Source of the DNA: Eucalyptus grandis
Taxonomy: Eukaryota > Streptophyta > Magnoliopsida > Myrtales > Myrtaceae
Length of the DNA: 64,000 bases
Assembly: GCF_016545825.1 (NCBI RefSeq)
Contig: NC_052622.1
Coordinates: 12,467,001-12,531,000, forward strand
Reading direction: 5' to 3'
Made by a program: the position numbers and the translations under genes. Shown piece after piece: positions 1 through 9,705 of the stretch. The notes beneath the pieces are model-generated. The model saw only the letters and a list, made by a program, of their open reading frames with translations, had not been told where the DNA came from and made no database searches. Positions within the stretch are counted from its first letter, which is position 1, and each line of letters begins with the position of its first letter.

Positions 1-28
1 CACACCGGACCGGCGAGAGGACCACGAG
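1..28. repeat. fragment of the GC-rich minisatellite also found at 9176-9420
   Basis: The first 28 bases are the reverse complement of the CCTCTCGCCGGTCCGG-type unit of the minisatellite at 9.2-9.4 kb. They directly abut the start codon of the left bZIP60-like block. In the right copy about 140 bp of 5' leader lie between the minisatellite and that ATG, so the left copy seems to have lost its leader. The duplication probably continues beyond the left edge of the window. Confidence 0.5.
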
Positions 29-615
29 ATGTCTCACATCAACCTCGACGGCTTCTTCGGCGACCTCCACGAGACCGGCGACGTCATCTGCGCTTACTCC
101 TCGACAATCGCGTCGTCGTCGTCTCCCCACTCGGGGCTCTCGTGGTTCGACGAGATCGAGAACATCCTGATGAAGGACGACGATGTCCACGTGCTTGCTG
201 AGCCGGGGGCTAAGCCGGCCGTCCGGAGGACTCGAGCTTCTGCGGACCTTCGCTTCCCCCGGCCCCTCGCCACCGGCTTCTCCCCGTCTCCTGCAAGATG
301 CGGCAGCGCGGCCTCAGGTGCTCCGCCAGCTGGCTGATTTCCTCGGTTTCCATGGCGAGTGTTCGGGATTCTCATTTTTTTTGTTTTTGTTTTTGTTTCG
401 TGTGTGGATGACTACTAGTTTTGGGAGCGGGAGGCCGCAGGTCAAGAAGGCTTTGCCGGATAGGCTGCCGTCGATTGTGGTTAATGGAGAGGGCGAAGAG
501 GACGCTGCTTTGGCGGAGAGCGTGCGTAGCGCTGATTGGGAAATTGTGGCTGATGATTCTGAGGATGATGATTCCGATGGAGTCGTGATTGACGTGGAGA
601 AAACAGAACGCTGAT
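29..615 (+). pseudogene. bZIP60-like 5' gene fragment, left inverted copy
   Basis: An ATG at 29 opens a reading frame starting MSHINLDGFFGDL and containing the stretch SGLSWFDEIENILMKDDD. This resembles the acidic N-terminal region of plant bZIP60-type ER-stress transcription factors, which have a GEIEN-L-M-DD stretch; this is family resemblance from memory. After about residue 60 the frame becomes low-complexity, and no basic region, leucine zipper or membrane segment follows. A second frame (about 405-614) encodes an acidic peptide with RSADWEIVADDSEDDDSDG that is nearly unchanged in the right copy at 8449-8715. A (GTTTTT)n tract between the two frames differs in length between copies and shifts the frame. 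The antisense strand from about 352 reads METEEISQLAEHLRPRC, also shared by the copies; its gene is not recognised. I read this as a 5' fragment, not a working gene. Confidence 0.45.
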
Positions 616-2425
616 AGAACAAGCTTCCGACGGTGATGCGGCGATGGAGACAAAATTGGTATTTTTCTTGTAGCATTTCTAGTGCTTTCTTGGGGAATTT
701 CTTTTTTTTAATCTGTCTAGATACGCGAATGCAAAGTGCACATTGGTTCTAGTTCATGAATATCTCGCAAATTAAGAATTTGAGAGCATGTTTCCTTCGG
801 GGGAGCTGCAATTGTTTTACAGCTTCAAGCACAGTGATACTGTTGATGGTTGATGTTGTAGTGTCGCCTATCCTATATACGGGCTTTACTTTTTGCACTA
901 TAGCATCAATGTGGTTGAATTGCAATACATCTACATTGCTCAATTATTAGGTTGTTCTTTCCTTAAAATTAAGGGCTTAGTTCACTTGCTCTTCCTTTTT
1001 TGTTCTGTTAGGGACTAGAGAGCGAAGGCTCCATTTGCCTCTGTAATTTATTTTCCCGTTTGTTTTACCTATAAGAAATATGCTCTCATTCCTAGTCTTT
1101 TGAATATTTGTACATGTTCTTATATTGTGTGAGTTGTTACTTTTATAGTAGGCCATCAATAGTTCTTTAAAGATATATTATTAATTCCTTCAATTTTTGT
1201 GGCTTCAGGCACCATGTTTCGTCGATGGAGTAACTCTCACCACAGTGAGGAAGATGACTCACTGCAGTTTGAATCTAAGGTAATTAAGATTTCAAAATTA
1301 CAGCGCTTGTAAGGACTGGACATTTCGCAGAGTGTATCTCCTTGATCGATTGCTCATATTTATCTGATTTCCATGGCTGACCATGTGGTTGACCTAAGTC
1401 AGTAGTTTTTCTGGCCACGAGAAGCCATGAAGTGGCCCTTTTTGCAGATAATACCTTACCATCAGTACACCCCCTTATCGGTACCCCTTTTGGCAGATCA
1501 TGGGCATTGGAGGCAAATGACATGAATTGTTTCAACATCCAATTTCAGCTGGATTTAGTCTTTGGAGATTTACTAAAAGAAAGAGGCGGGTTGCTTTCAA
1601 CATCCTCACCCCTGGAGGATTTGTCCACTCGAGGATCCAAGGTATGTCATCTTTGTGAACTTACTCCCCTGCGTTAAGTTGCGAGTTACCGATATCCTTT
1701 TTCCTGCTTTTGTCATATAGTGTTGTCCATTGACATGAGATAATTTGTGCAAGAAATTTATATATATTATGTTCCCTTAATATGCTCTTGTTATCACATT
1801 AGTTGATGCTTTATGATGACTTTTTGGTCAATTGGCACATCAGGTGTGGGTTGTTGTCCTTAGTGGAATGGGTATCACATTCTCTTTCTATTATGTACTC
1901 TGAAAAGAAAAAAAAAAATTAAACGGCTCATTGGTCAACTATCACTTGATTATAGAAGCTAGAAATTAGTTCTTAGTACATATGGTTACCTGAATATCTT
2001 TCTGCTCGCAATTAAGTAGCTATTATCACCGTGGAGAATTTGTAATGCGAGGCCTCTGCACTCTTCTTGTTCATATTTTGCCGGTAGGTTATCATTGTTT
2101 TAATTAATTCTCTTGAGGTTCTTATGGTACCTTTGATGCCTAGTACTTGTGATCACGGTGTTATCGTGGGTTTGTTGCCTGGCTATACTATTGATTTGTT
2201 GATCATTGTGTTAAGATTTTCCTTTGGAGTTAGCTGGTTAAAAGACCCTTACATAAACAGAGACTGAAAAGTTAACGGCTTTCTTGTTCTTTCAGCAGTT
2301 TAATTTGAACATGGGACATGTTTTTCTTGTGAATTACTAAATCCCATTGCTTTTTGTTTGGAGCTTTTTCTGCCATCAAATTTTACCTTTTTGGAAGAAC
2401 TCATTAGACCTTGGTCCTCATTGAT
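616..2425. other. intron-like or intergenic AT-rich DNA, no assigned gene
   Basis: Two short open stretches have splice-like edges. One is at 1208-1279 (reading MFRRWSNSHHSEED, followed by gtaatt). The other is at about 1519-1640 (reading NIQFQLDLVFGDLLKERGG, followed by gtatgt). They could be exons of the bZIP60-like fragment's old gene or of another gene. I recognise neither, and the rest is T-rich intron-like DNA. Confidence 0.3.
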
Positions 2426-2427
2426 GC

Positions 2428-3040
2428 AGTAATAAACCAAAGCTTGCATATCTTTCAAAGATTTTGATTGCACTTTTAAGCTATGGCGGGTCCCTAATGA
2501 ATTTCTTTTGGACATGGTGGAGAATGCTCTGGGAGATGCAAATAGTGTCTTCTCTAGTAAACGAGCATTCTTCTGAACTTTTGGATTGTTGAAATATTGT
2601 CTATTCTTAAAACAGTCCAAAAAGAGATTTTTCTCCAATTTTTTTTCTATACTTGGATGTGCTTCTTTTATTTTTCTTGATTCGAAATATGCATAAGTAA
2701 AAAAATGCATCTCTATTCATCTTTGCTGGTTTTACTTCCCTTGGGTGCGTATTTCCTTCAATTGCCATTTGATGTGTAAACATTTTCCCTTGTGTTTTCC
2801 TTTTGTTCTTTTACTGTATGAACAGTTTCAGTGAACCATGGTGAGAAGGATGGTTTCACTGCGGCCAGAATGATCTTATCTGGGATTCCTCTGGACGAAA
2901 CATACCTACAAAATCGTCTGTCCATCCTGATGAATGATGAAAAGAAGAGTTTGAAAGGAGGAAGGATTCCTATTCCAGATTCTTACTATCTAATGGGGAC
3001 AGCCGATCCCACAGGAATTCTTATAAGTGATGAAGTTTGT
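2428..3040 (+). pseudogene. RNA-dependent RNA polymerase fragment (RDR3/4/5 type), two exons
   Basis: Two exons of a plant RNA-dependent RNA polymerase are visible. The first, preceded by tgatgcag, reads NKPKLAYLSKILIALLSYGG, then needs a one-base frame change to continue as NEFLLDMVENALGDANSVFSSKRA. The second, from about 2827 after a cag acceptor, reads VNHGEKDGFTAARMILSGIP, LDETYLQNRLSILM and PDSYYLMGTADPTGIL. These match the region of plant RDR proteins just before the catalytic core (knowledge of the family). The catalytic DxDGD part, which should lie downstream, is absent: the sequence switches to GT61 right after the codons for SDEVC. The RDR frame stops at 3058. The catalytic core, the N-terminal half and a clean frame are all missing, so this is a pseudogene piece. 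Confidence 0.85.
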
Positions 3041-3930
3041 ACAATTGGTGGATTATGAAGTATGAGAACATCCTTTCTCGCCTCTCGAACTATCCGCTCA
3101 TCGACTTTGCTGGAGATAAAAGAACCCATTGCTTCCCGGATGCCATTGTTGGTCTGAAAATCCATGATGACCTTACTGTGGATCCTTCACTGATGAAGGG
3201 GAATAAGAGCATCCTCGATTTCAGACACTTCCTTGACCATGCTTACCAGCTGCAGATAAAAGGTTCAATACCAGACAAGGAGCAAGGGGTACAGCTGAAA
3301 CTGAATCAATCGGCTTCAGTGCCAACTTTGGGGCGATCGATGAAAATTAATAAAGACGACCATAAACACCAGGTGAAGAAACCGAAGCTAGTGATATTAT
3401 TGCGCAGTGGGTCCAAGGCATTAGTTAACGAAGACTGCTTGGTTAAAATGGCAGAGGATATGGGGTTCAGAGTAGAAGTTTTGCGGCCTAAGCGAACGAC
3501 TGAACTGGCGAAGATGTATCGCTTGCTTAATAAGAGCGAGGTTATGGTTGGTGTACACGGGGCTGCTTTGACCCACTTCCTTTTCCTGAAGCCTGGTTCT
3601 GTGCTCATCCAAGTCATTCCTTTAGGGATGGATTCACCAGCTGAGACATGCTTTGGTAAACCTGCTAGAGAGCTTGGTCTCAAGTATATTGGCTACAAGA
3701 TTTTGCCTAGAGAGAGCTCACTGTATAATGAATACGATCAAGATGATCCAGTCCTTACAAATCCGAAGGGTTGGCAATACGCTAAGGAGATCTATCTCGA
3801 CAGACAGAATGTGAGCTTGGACATGAGGAGATTCCACAAGCGGCTGCTTCAAGCCTATGACTATTCCTTCAAGAAAATAAACGGGCAAATTAGCTATAAT
3901 CAAACAACCGACTTGTTTAAGCTTTGCTAA
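3041..3930 (+). pseudogene. glycosyltransferase family 61 (GT61/DUF563), C-terminal half fused to RDR
   Basis: An uninterrupted frame of about 295 codons begins at YNWWIMKYENIL, has no ATG until the methionine of that stretch (3055), and ends with TAA at 3928. It shows GT61 landmarks: GDKRTHCFPDAIVGL near the start, VILLRSGSKALVNE, then GVHGAALTHFLFLKPGSVL and IQVIPLG. GT61 enzymes are Golgi type II membrane proteins of about 450-500 residues that transfer xylose, arabinose or related sugars to glycans or xylan. Here the cytosolic tail, the signal anchor and the first part of the catalytic domain are absent, and their place is taken by RDR exon sequence in another frame. The retained part has no internal stop, so it is a fairly recent truncation. 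An AATAAA at 4003 could serve as a polyadenylation signal. Confidence 0.85.
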
Positions 3931-4002
3931 CTACTTCCTTCTCTTCACCTTCCTTGAATAATTGTGGATATTTCTTTCCATTGACTGAATGGTTGAAACT
4001 TG

Positions 4003-4008
4003 AATAAA
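4003..4008 (+). terminator. possible polyadenylation signal after the GT61 fragment
   Basis: AATAAA lies 73 bp after the GT61 stop codon in T-rich DNA. The position fits a 3' UTR, but the motif is common by chance. Confidence 0.3.
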
Positions 4009-4029
4009 GTACACTCATCTGTGAATCAG

Positions 4030-5000
4030 TTTTCAGGTTCATCATAAACTTGTAAAGAAGGCATTTTTAACAATTTGGTGAACTGGATGACTTGTTAATG
4101 ATGCTCCTCTTAACCTTCACGTCTGTTTTCCTGACAGTAGCACTTTTGGGTAAATCTAAGGCAATGGCCATCTGCTTGTTTGCATCTTCAACTAAATTAA
4201 GCTGAACTTCAAAGATGGGCATGGGATCCTGTTTCGGAAAATGAAACATGGAAGTTGTTGCTATAGTTGTGTGTGTTTTTTTAACTGACTAGCCCCTCAG
4301 TTACATTGGAGGTTTATAACTGAATAAGTAAACTATGTATGATCCATATCACGCAAGGTATCGCTGGATAAACTGAGGGATCTCGGTTTCAGGGCCTGTG
4401 AAGCTATTATAATCAACTATACTAAAAACAAGAACACTTGATTCTATAGTACCACATTGGCATCACGTTATATGAATGTCGTGCTATAATCTTTGATTTT
4501 TAGCTAGCTATACAATAGAAGAGCAGCCAGTTTATTAGCAGAGGCACCTGTCATTTCCTCCATTTCTGTTAAAAGATGCCGATAGCTTTGATGACTTAAG
4601 TCAGAGATTCAGAGAACAATGGGCAAGAGCAGTTTGAAAACATTGCCATAGAAATTTCGGGCATTATTTGAAGAACTTGTGTCAATATGTACATAAGCAG
4701 TGTGTTAAACCAAAAAATTGCTATTGCGTTTGTCGGCTAACTCTTCAGTCTTTCCCTCGTCAATTCTCAGTCTCATCTATCATGTCAAAACTTCAGTCAG
4801 CTTCGAGTCAAAGCATCACTTCGCTGGTCACTGAACACTAAATTTCGCCATCTATAGCTACAGCCAACGCTTTGCTATCGTAGATGATGGGTGGACTGGA
4901 GGAGGCGTCTTGGCATTCCTTGTGTCTTTTACATCTTATTGAAGAAACAAAAACAAATAATCAGATGATGGACGTAATGAGATGAAATATATACTGTGAA
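4030..5000. other. intergenic DNA with one unassigned exon-like frame on the minus strand
   Basis: On the minus strand 4067-4249 reads DPMPIFEVQLNLVEDANKQ followed by a lysine/serine-rich end. It has exon-like composition and is preceded by a cag-like acceptor, but I do not recognise the family. The rest, to the kinesin tail, shows nothing I can name. Confidence 0.25.
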
Positions 5001-5006
5001 TTAAAT

Positions 5007-7412
5007 TTAATTATGCTGATTCTGCTTACTGGAATTAGTGGACTTTCCACCCAGAGAAGACCAGCGAGACTGGTCTGAACCAGCACCTGTTAGCGATTGT
5101 CTCCTAAGTGTCCGTGTGTTGGCTGCAATTGCCAATACTCCATTTTTAATGCAAGTAGTAGAGCCTCTGACAAGTGAACGAGCTTCTGTCACATTTCTTT
5201 GGCTCCTGCAGTAGCATAGAAACCAAGTCTTAATGGCAAGATAATGATGTGAGCAAATTCTCATATTACCCGTCATTTTGGAATTTTTCAGTTGCATTTG
5301 TGTATTTCATACCATACTAAATTTGTCCAATTCAGTGTTAAGACTAGATAGTTAAATATTTCACTGGCCTCCTTTCAGATCCATTGATGAGCTTCCTCTA
5401 TGGTGCGCAGCGATTTCCTTATGTGAGATTCCTTGCCATTCATGCTTTGAACAAGCAAGTTGGGCGTTTGAGGATCAGTACAAAGAGTGCGCTCTCCTTG
5501 CATAACAATCTGGATCTCATTTTTGCCAAATCGACAGATCCAGCCCCTAGAATTGTAATGTTGATTATTGTCAGAAAGGCATCTGAAGCATAGAGATTAC
5601 CCAAGTACATTTACCTGCTCTTTGAGTTGCATGACCTCACTGGTCTCTTTGTTCATGCGTGCAGCACCAAGTTCAACCGTTGAAACTCTCCGGGCAAACT
5701 TCAAGGTACTCATTGATTCCCCAAATGGATCTCTCTCAGGGTTCACATGAGCCAGCATCAATGTCTTCGCATTTCCTCCTGAAATAAAATGCATAAAAGC
5801 AATGTCACCATTACCCAAGGATCATAATCAGAGTATCTTAATTCTATGAAATGCTCACTGTGGGAATTAGTAATTTTATCCTAAAATGAAGCTTCAATGA
5901 CACCTGACAAAGTTCGAAACTTCGAAATAGGTACCTAGGGAATCTTGCAGCAGAAGCGTAAGTTTGCTATTGCAGTAAGGTACATGGGAGCTTTTCTGGG
6001 CCAAAGCTGTGATAACATCTCCCAGACAAGACAAAGACCGGTTAATGTACTGTGCCTCCTTCAGTCTCTCTCCTGTGACTTCAGATTTATCTACCCGTTC
6101 ACTTCCTGCAAGATCAACCAAATGCAGGCAACTGCGGAGGATGGATCCAGATACATCTTTCCCTTGAACATGTACTGTCAGCACACTGCAAGGATGCATC
6201 CCATGGACATCAGTATCACTCTCTTGAATAATCTATCTATTGGAAACTACATCAAAATTTATACCAAAAAGAATGGGTAGGAAACTCTGCCTGTCCAAAA
6301 ACTGACCTGTGAGACCGGCTACTTCTATTGTTCAGTGCTGTAGAACTGACGACACGATTCACATCACCAAATTTCATTAGGTTGACCACATCAGCTGTGG
6401 ACTTGACAGAATGCATGGTAGCATCTGGAAGGCTCAAGCCACCGTCACTGGTACAGCTTCGAATCTTTAATTTGTGCATAGTCAAGGAACCCAAATTTAC
6501 ATTTCAGAAACGTAAGCTTTCTTCAGTCTTTTTATCTACTTATTTGACATCAAATGTATCTATATTAGACAGAATAATCCATTTCAAAGGATATCTTGAG
6601 GATGCTGAATCCTCAGCAAGGAGATCACGCACTTGCTCATTATATATTTCAACCATCTGAACATGAATATCATAAGTTATAATGTCCTTCCTTCTGTTAG
6701 ACAACTCGAAGAGATCGTTGAGAGCCAAGTAATTAATCCCCATGTGCTTTGTCAGTTCGCCGGATGGACCACTCTGCAATTCCAAAAGGCAATAAGTAGT
6801 TATTCCTCAAATCAACGTAAGCAATCTTAAGCATCTGCTTAGATTGAATTATGTTCATGCTTTGCAGGTAGATATACGAAATTAACAGTACATCCATCTA
6901 ACAGCAAGGAAAATGCACACTTTTTATTTTACACAAATTATCTAGGAGCCTAGGAAGTGATCTGGCACAAAGGTTGGATCTACTAAAGCTACACTTAAGT
7001 TCTTACCACTGTATGTGTTTTACCCGATCCAGTTTGACCATAAGCAAAGATGCAGACATTGTAACCATCCATAACTGATCTAATCAAAGGTTGAGTATCC
7101 ATGTACACATCATCTGCAAAGAGGGCCGCATGGCGAAAAACAATTTACATTGTTATTTAGGAGCTGAACATCAACTTGCAGGACAATCACTTGACCAACA
7201 ATATACCCTTAGACAGTAAGATGAAGTGTAACAATACCTTGAGTAGCAAGTGGACTGCAAAACCCGATTAAACTGAAACACTTTCCTTCCATCTCTATGG
7301 GGTTTTGAAGGGTCAACAATCACAAGTGAACCATCTTCTCCAATAAAATCTACCACATTTTTGGCTTCCGCATTAAAAAAGTGTCTAATTCTGCAGTATA
7401 ATCGTATATTTC
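5007..7412 (-). pseudogene. kinesin-14 pseudogene (motor domain and C-terminal tail)
   Basis: Exons on the minus strand give a minus-end-directed plant kinesin-14 in order: 7238-7412 (NIRLYCRIRHFFNAEAKN...VVDFIGEDGSLVIVDPSKP), 7007-7113 ([32 protein letters not shown], the intact P-loop), about 6600-6773, about 6306-6481 (VSSTALNNRSSRSH, switch I), 5933-6191 ([15 protein letters not shown], switch II) and 5615-5778 (TLKFARRVSTVELGAARMNK). The tail exons at about 5400-5545 (QTPNLLVQSMN, then IRKSLRTI) and 5010-5213 (LRRQSLTG, SSLGGK) match the C-terminus of the CH-domain-containing KIN-14 group. Damage: an extra G near 7254 breaks FNRVF-S-PLATQ; the donor after LLAEDSASS near 6610 reads AAGATATCC where a GT is expected; PYRNSKLT is PYCNSKLT; an indel interrupts KSLRTIG-KLINGS near 5405. 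The N-terminal calponin-homology domain and coiled coil are not in the window. Confidence 0.9.
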
Positions 7413-7529
7413 CTGTAAAGATTTTTGTCAAATTAAACTCGTAACATTGGAAATAAAACAACAAAAGCTCCTTTACTTAAAAGCAACTGACCCATGGACA
7501 AGCATATACTTCTGCGGATTGAAATAGCT

Positions 7530-8440
7530 AGTACGAGTACCTAGAGGGGGGGTGAATAGTTATACAAAAATTTCTCGAAGCTTGCACGATATTTAAACAA
7601 TTAGAGAATTTGCAACAGTTAAAAATTCAATCGCAAGACTGAGTAAGAGAAAGAGAGAATTGAACACTCTGTTTATAGTGGTTCGACTTGATTCAAGCCT
7701 ACGTCCACTCTTCTGCACTGACAGCCGATTGGCTGGATTCCACTATGATCAAAGAGTTGTTACAGTGTTGATCTTCCTTGATTTCTAGGTGTAGATGATC
7801 TACCACACTCACTCAAGGCGTCACCAAGTATAAACACTCTCAGTATACAATTTCGCTCAGTCTCAACTAACAATCAAGGATCTTCAGACTCTGGAATTTT
7901 TCTATCGATCACACACTTAAAACAACTAGAACGTCTTCCTTTTATACTCCTTCCTGCCATCATAGCCGTTGGCACTTACCAAAGGAATTCCTCCAATCTA
8001 CCCGTTGGACGGAATCAATCAAGAAGATCATCCGAGCTATTTAAGGAATCTGATGATAGTCCATCAATCCTGTTTGCCCATACAATCAGGATCTCGGTTT
8101 CCAAGAATAGAATAATCCAAGATTATTTCGTCGACCATCGGATCTTCAATCGATCTTAGATAAGAATTAAAGAATCCGAAATGATTATCCAACCAAAGAA
8201 TCTATTCCAGAGGATAGGATCAAATCCTCAACCATAAACCTTGGCTTTGGATTTCCTTCAACACCGGATTAGAAAGACTATCGATGAGAATAATTTTGAG
8301 TCTTGAGTCTTGAGTCTTGAGATTACAAAGTCTTGAGACTATAAAGTCTTGAGACTTTAACTATCGATATCCGAGACTTAGACTGATAGAAATGTTTTGT
8401 CGACTTCAAAATATTTTGGAAAGATTTCTCCAACAAAATG
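7530..8440. repeat. repetitive block starting with a GTACCTAGAGGGGGGGTGAATAG-type end, family unassigned
   Basis: From 7538 the sequence runs GTACCTAGAGGGGGG then TGAATAG and continues with phrases such as TTTATAGTGGTTCGAC and CCTACGTCCACTC. From memory these recur in many angiosperm genomes as an untranslated repeat; I cannot name the family without a search. It lies where the missing N-terminal half of the kinesin should be, so it may mark the break. At 8300-8362 the motif AAGTCTTGAGACT repeats imperfectly about five times. No coding potential is seen. Confidence 0.4.
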
Positions 8441-8448
8441 CATACTGC

Positions 8449-9042
8449 TCAAAAATCATCAGCATTCTGGTTCTCCACATCAATCACGACTCCATCGGAA
8501 TCATCGTCCTCAGAATCATCAGCCACAATTTCCCAATCAGCGCTACGCACGCTCTCCGCCAAAGCAGCGTCCTCTTCGCCCTCTCCATTAACCCCAATCG
8601 ACGGCAGCCTATCCGGCGAAGCCTTCTTGACCTGCGACCTCCTGCTCCTAGAACTAGTAGTCATCCACACACGAAACAAAAACAAAAACAAAAACAAAAT
8701 GAGAATCCCGAACACGCGCCATGGAAACCGAGGAAATCAGCCAACTGGCGAAGCACCTGAGGCCGCGCTGCCGCATCTTGCAGGAGGCGGGGAGAAGCCT
8801 GCGGCGAGGGTCGGGAAGCGAAGGTCCGCGGGAAGCTCGAGTCCCTTCGGCACGGCCCGCTCAGCCCCGCTCGCAAGCACGTGGACATCGTCGTCCTTCA
8901 TCGGGATGTTCTCGATCTCGTCGAACCACGAGAGCCCCGAAGTCCGGAGACGACGACGACGCGATCGTCGAGGAGTAAGCGCCGATGACGTCGCGGTCTC
9001 GGGGAGGTCGCCGAAGAAGCCGTCGAGGTTGATGTGAGACAT
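8449..9042 (-). pseudogene. bZIP60-like 5' gene fragment, right inverted copy
   Basis: This is the reverse-oriented counterpart of 29-615. On the minus strand it starts MSHINLDGFFGDLPET, with an in-frame upstream extension MELHMKDDV from 9069. It then loses one base (ACCGCGACG against ACCGGCGACG in the left copy) and regains one about 55 bp later, so the stretch between is read out of frame before SGLSWFDEIENI resumes. The second, acidic frame ends at 8449 and is almost identical to the left copy (RSADWEIVADDSEDDDSDG in both), which shows a young duplication. No bZIP domain follows. About 7.8 kb separates the two arms. Confidence 0.45.
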
Positions 9043-9175
9043 CACGTCGTCCTTCATATGCAACTCCATCCACCATTAGAACACTAAGGAAAAAAAAAAA
9101 CAACAAAACAAAAAAAAGGGGAAGAAGATGAAGGCGACGATGGGAGATCTTTACAAAAACATCTGATTTGCTCAC
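9043..9175 (-). promoter_or_regulatory. probable 5' leader of the right bZIP60-like copy
   Basis: An AAAAC/AAAAAG-rich stretch lies just upstream of the minus-strand ATG and before the minisatellite. It has the purine-poor minus-strand composition of plant 5' leaders and is absent from the left copy. No transcription start can be fixed. Confidence 0.3.
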
Positions 9176-9480
9176 GGTGGTTCGCCGGTCGGAAAGAGGG
9201 AGGTCGCGGTCCTCTTGGCCGTGCGGTGGTTCGTCGGTTGGAAAGAGGGAATGCGGAGAGAGAGGGAGGTCGCGGTCCTCTCGCTGGTCCCGTGCGGTGG
9301 TTCGCCGGTCGGAAAGAGGGAGGGCGAGAGGGAGGGAGCTAGATCTCGCGGTCCTCTCGCCGGTCCGGTGCGGTGGTTCGTCGATTCTTGGCGGTGGTTC
9401 GCCGGTCGGAAGAGGGAGGGCACAGAGCGATTGGGAGGTCGCGTCCTGTTCGTCGGAGAAAGAGAGAGAGAGGGAGGGTA
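9176..9480. repeat. GC-rich minisatellite, GGTGGTTCGCCGGTCGG units, then GA-rich tract
   Basis: The phrase GCGGTGGTTCG(C/T)CGG followed by TCGGAAAGAGGGAG occurs at about 9176, 9223, 9293, 9369 and 9389. It alternates with a GTCGCGGTCCTCTCG phrase, at uneven spacings of roughly 48-76 bp. Open frames here, such as 9168-9617, are made entirely of these repeats and are not genes. The same phrase in reverse complement forms bases 1-28. Confidence 0.8.
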
Positions 9481-9673
9481 GAGTGAGAGGCGCAAAGAAA
9501 GAGAAGAAGAAAAGAAGAAGAAAACCCCGCTCAATCCGAAATTTTTTTAAAATGGCGCCTGATTTTCTCCTCAGTCCGATCAGATTGTGGGTCCCACGCC
9601 GAGCCGAACCGAGCTAGTCTTTTCATTTTCCAGCGGGTCCCCAGGACAGGTGTCGAAAGCTGAGTGGTATGTG

Positions 9674-9702
9674 CGCGCCACGTCAGCGGATGACGTGGCG
9701 CG
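9674..9702. promoter_or_regulatory. perfect palindrome with two TGACGTGG cores (UPRE-like / bZIP site)
   Basis: CGCGCCACGTCA at 9674-9685 and TGACGTGGCGCG at 9691-9702 are exact reverse complements separated by GCGGA. TGACGTGG is the core of the unfolded protein response element bound by XBP1-type factors and by plant bZIP28/bZIP60 (established knowledge). It is also an ACGT-core bZIP site in general. It lies about 630 bp upstream of the right bZIP60-like start codon, on the promoter side. A promoter role is inferred. Confidence 0.45.
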
Positions 9703-9705
9703 AAC

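Noticed and set aside
2300..2710. 136-codon open frame on the minus strand
   Set aside because: It is antisense to an RDR exon and its introns. The plus-strand RDR similarity explains the region.
8300..8362. Regulatory tandem array of AAGTCTTGAGACT
   Set aside because: The copies are few and uneven and lie in a repeat block. Simple slippage is a sufficient explanation.
9560..9600. ERSE-type box (ATTGTGGGTCCCACG) near the bZIP60-like fragment
   Set aside because: The spacing and the ATTGG/CCAAT half do not match ERSE or ERSE-II. Only the TGACGTGG palindrome is retained.
9168..9617. 149-codon open frame rich in arginine and glycine
   Set aside because: It is composed of minisatellite units and a GA tract. 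Both strands and several frames are equally open, which is typical of repeat DNA.
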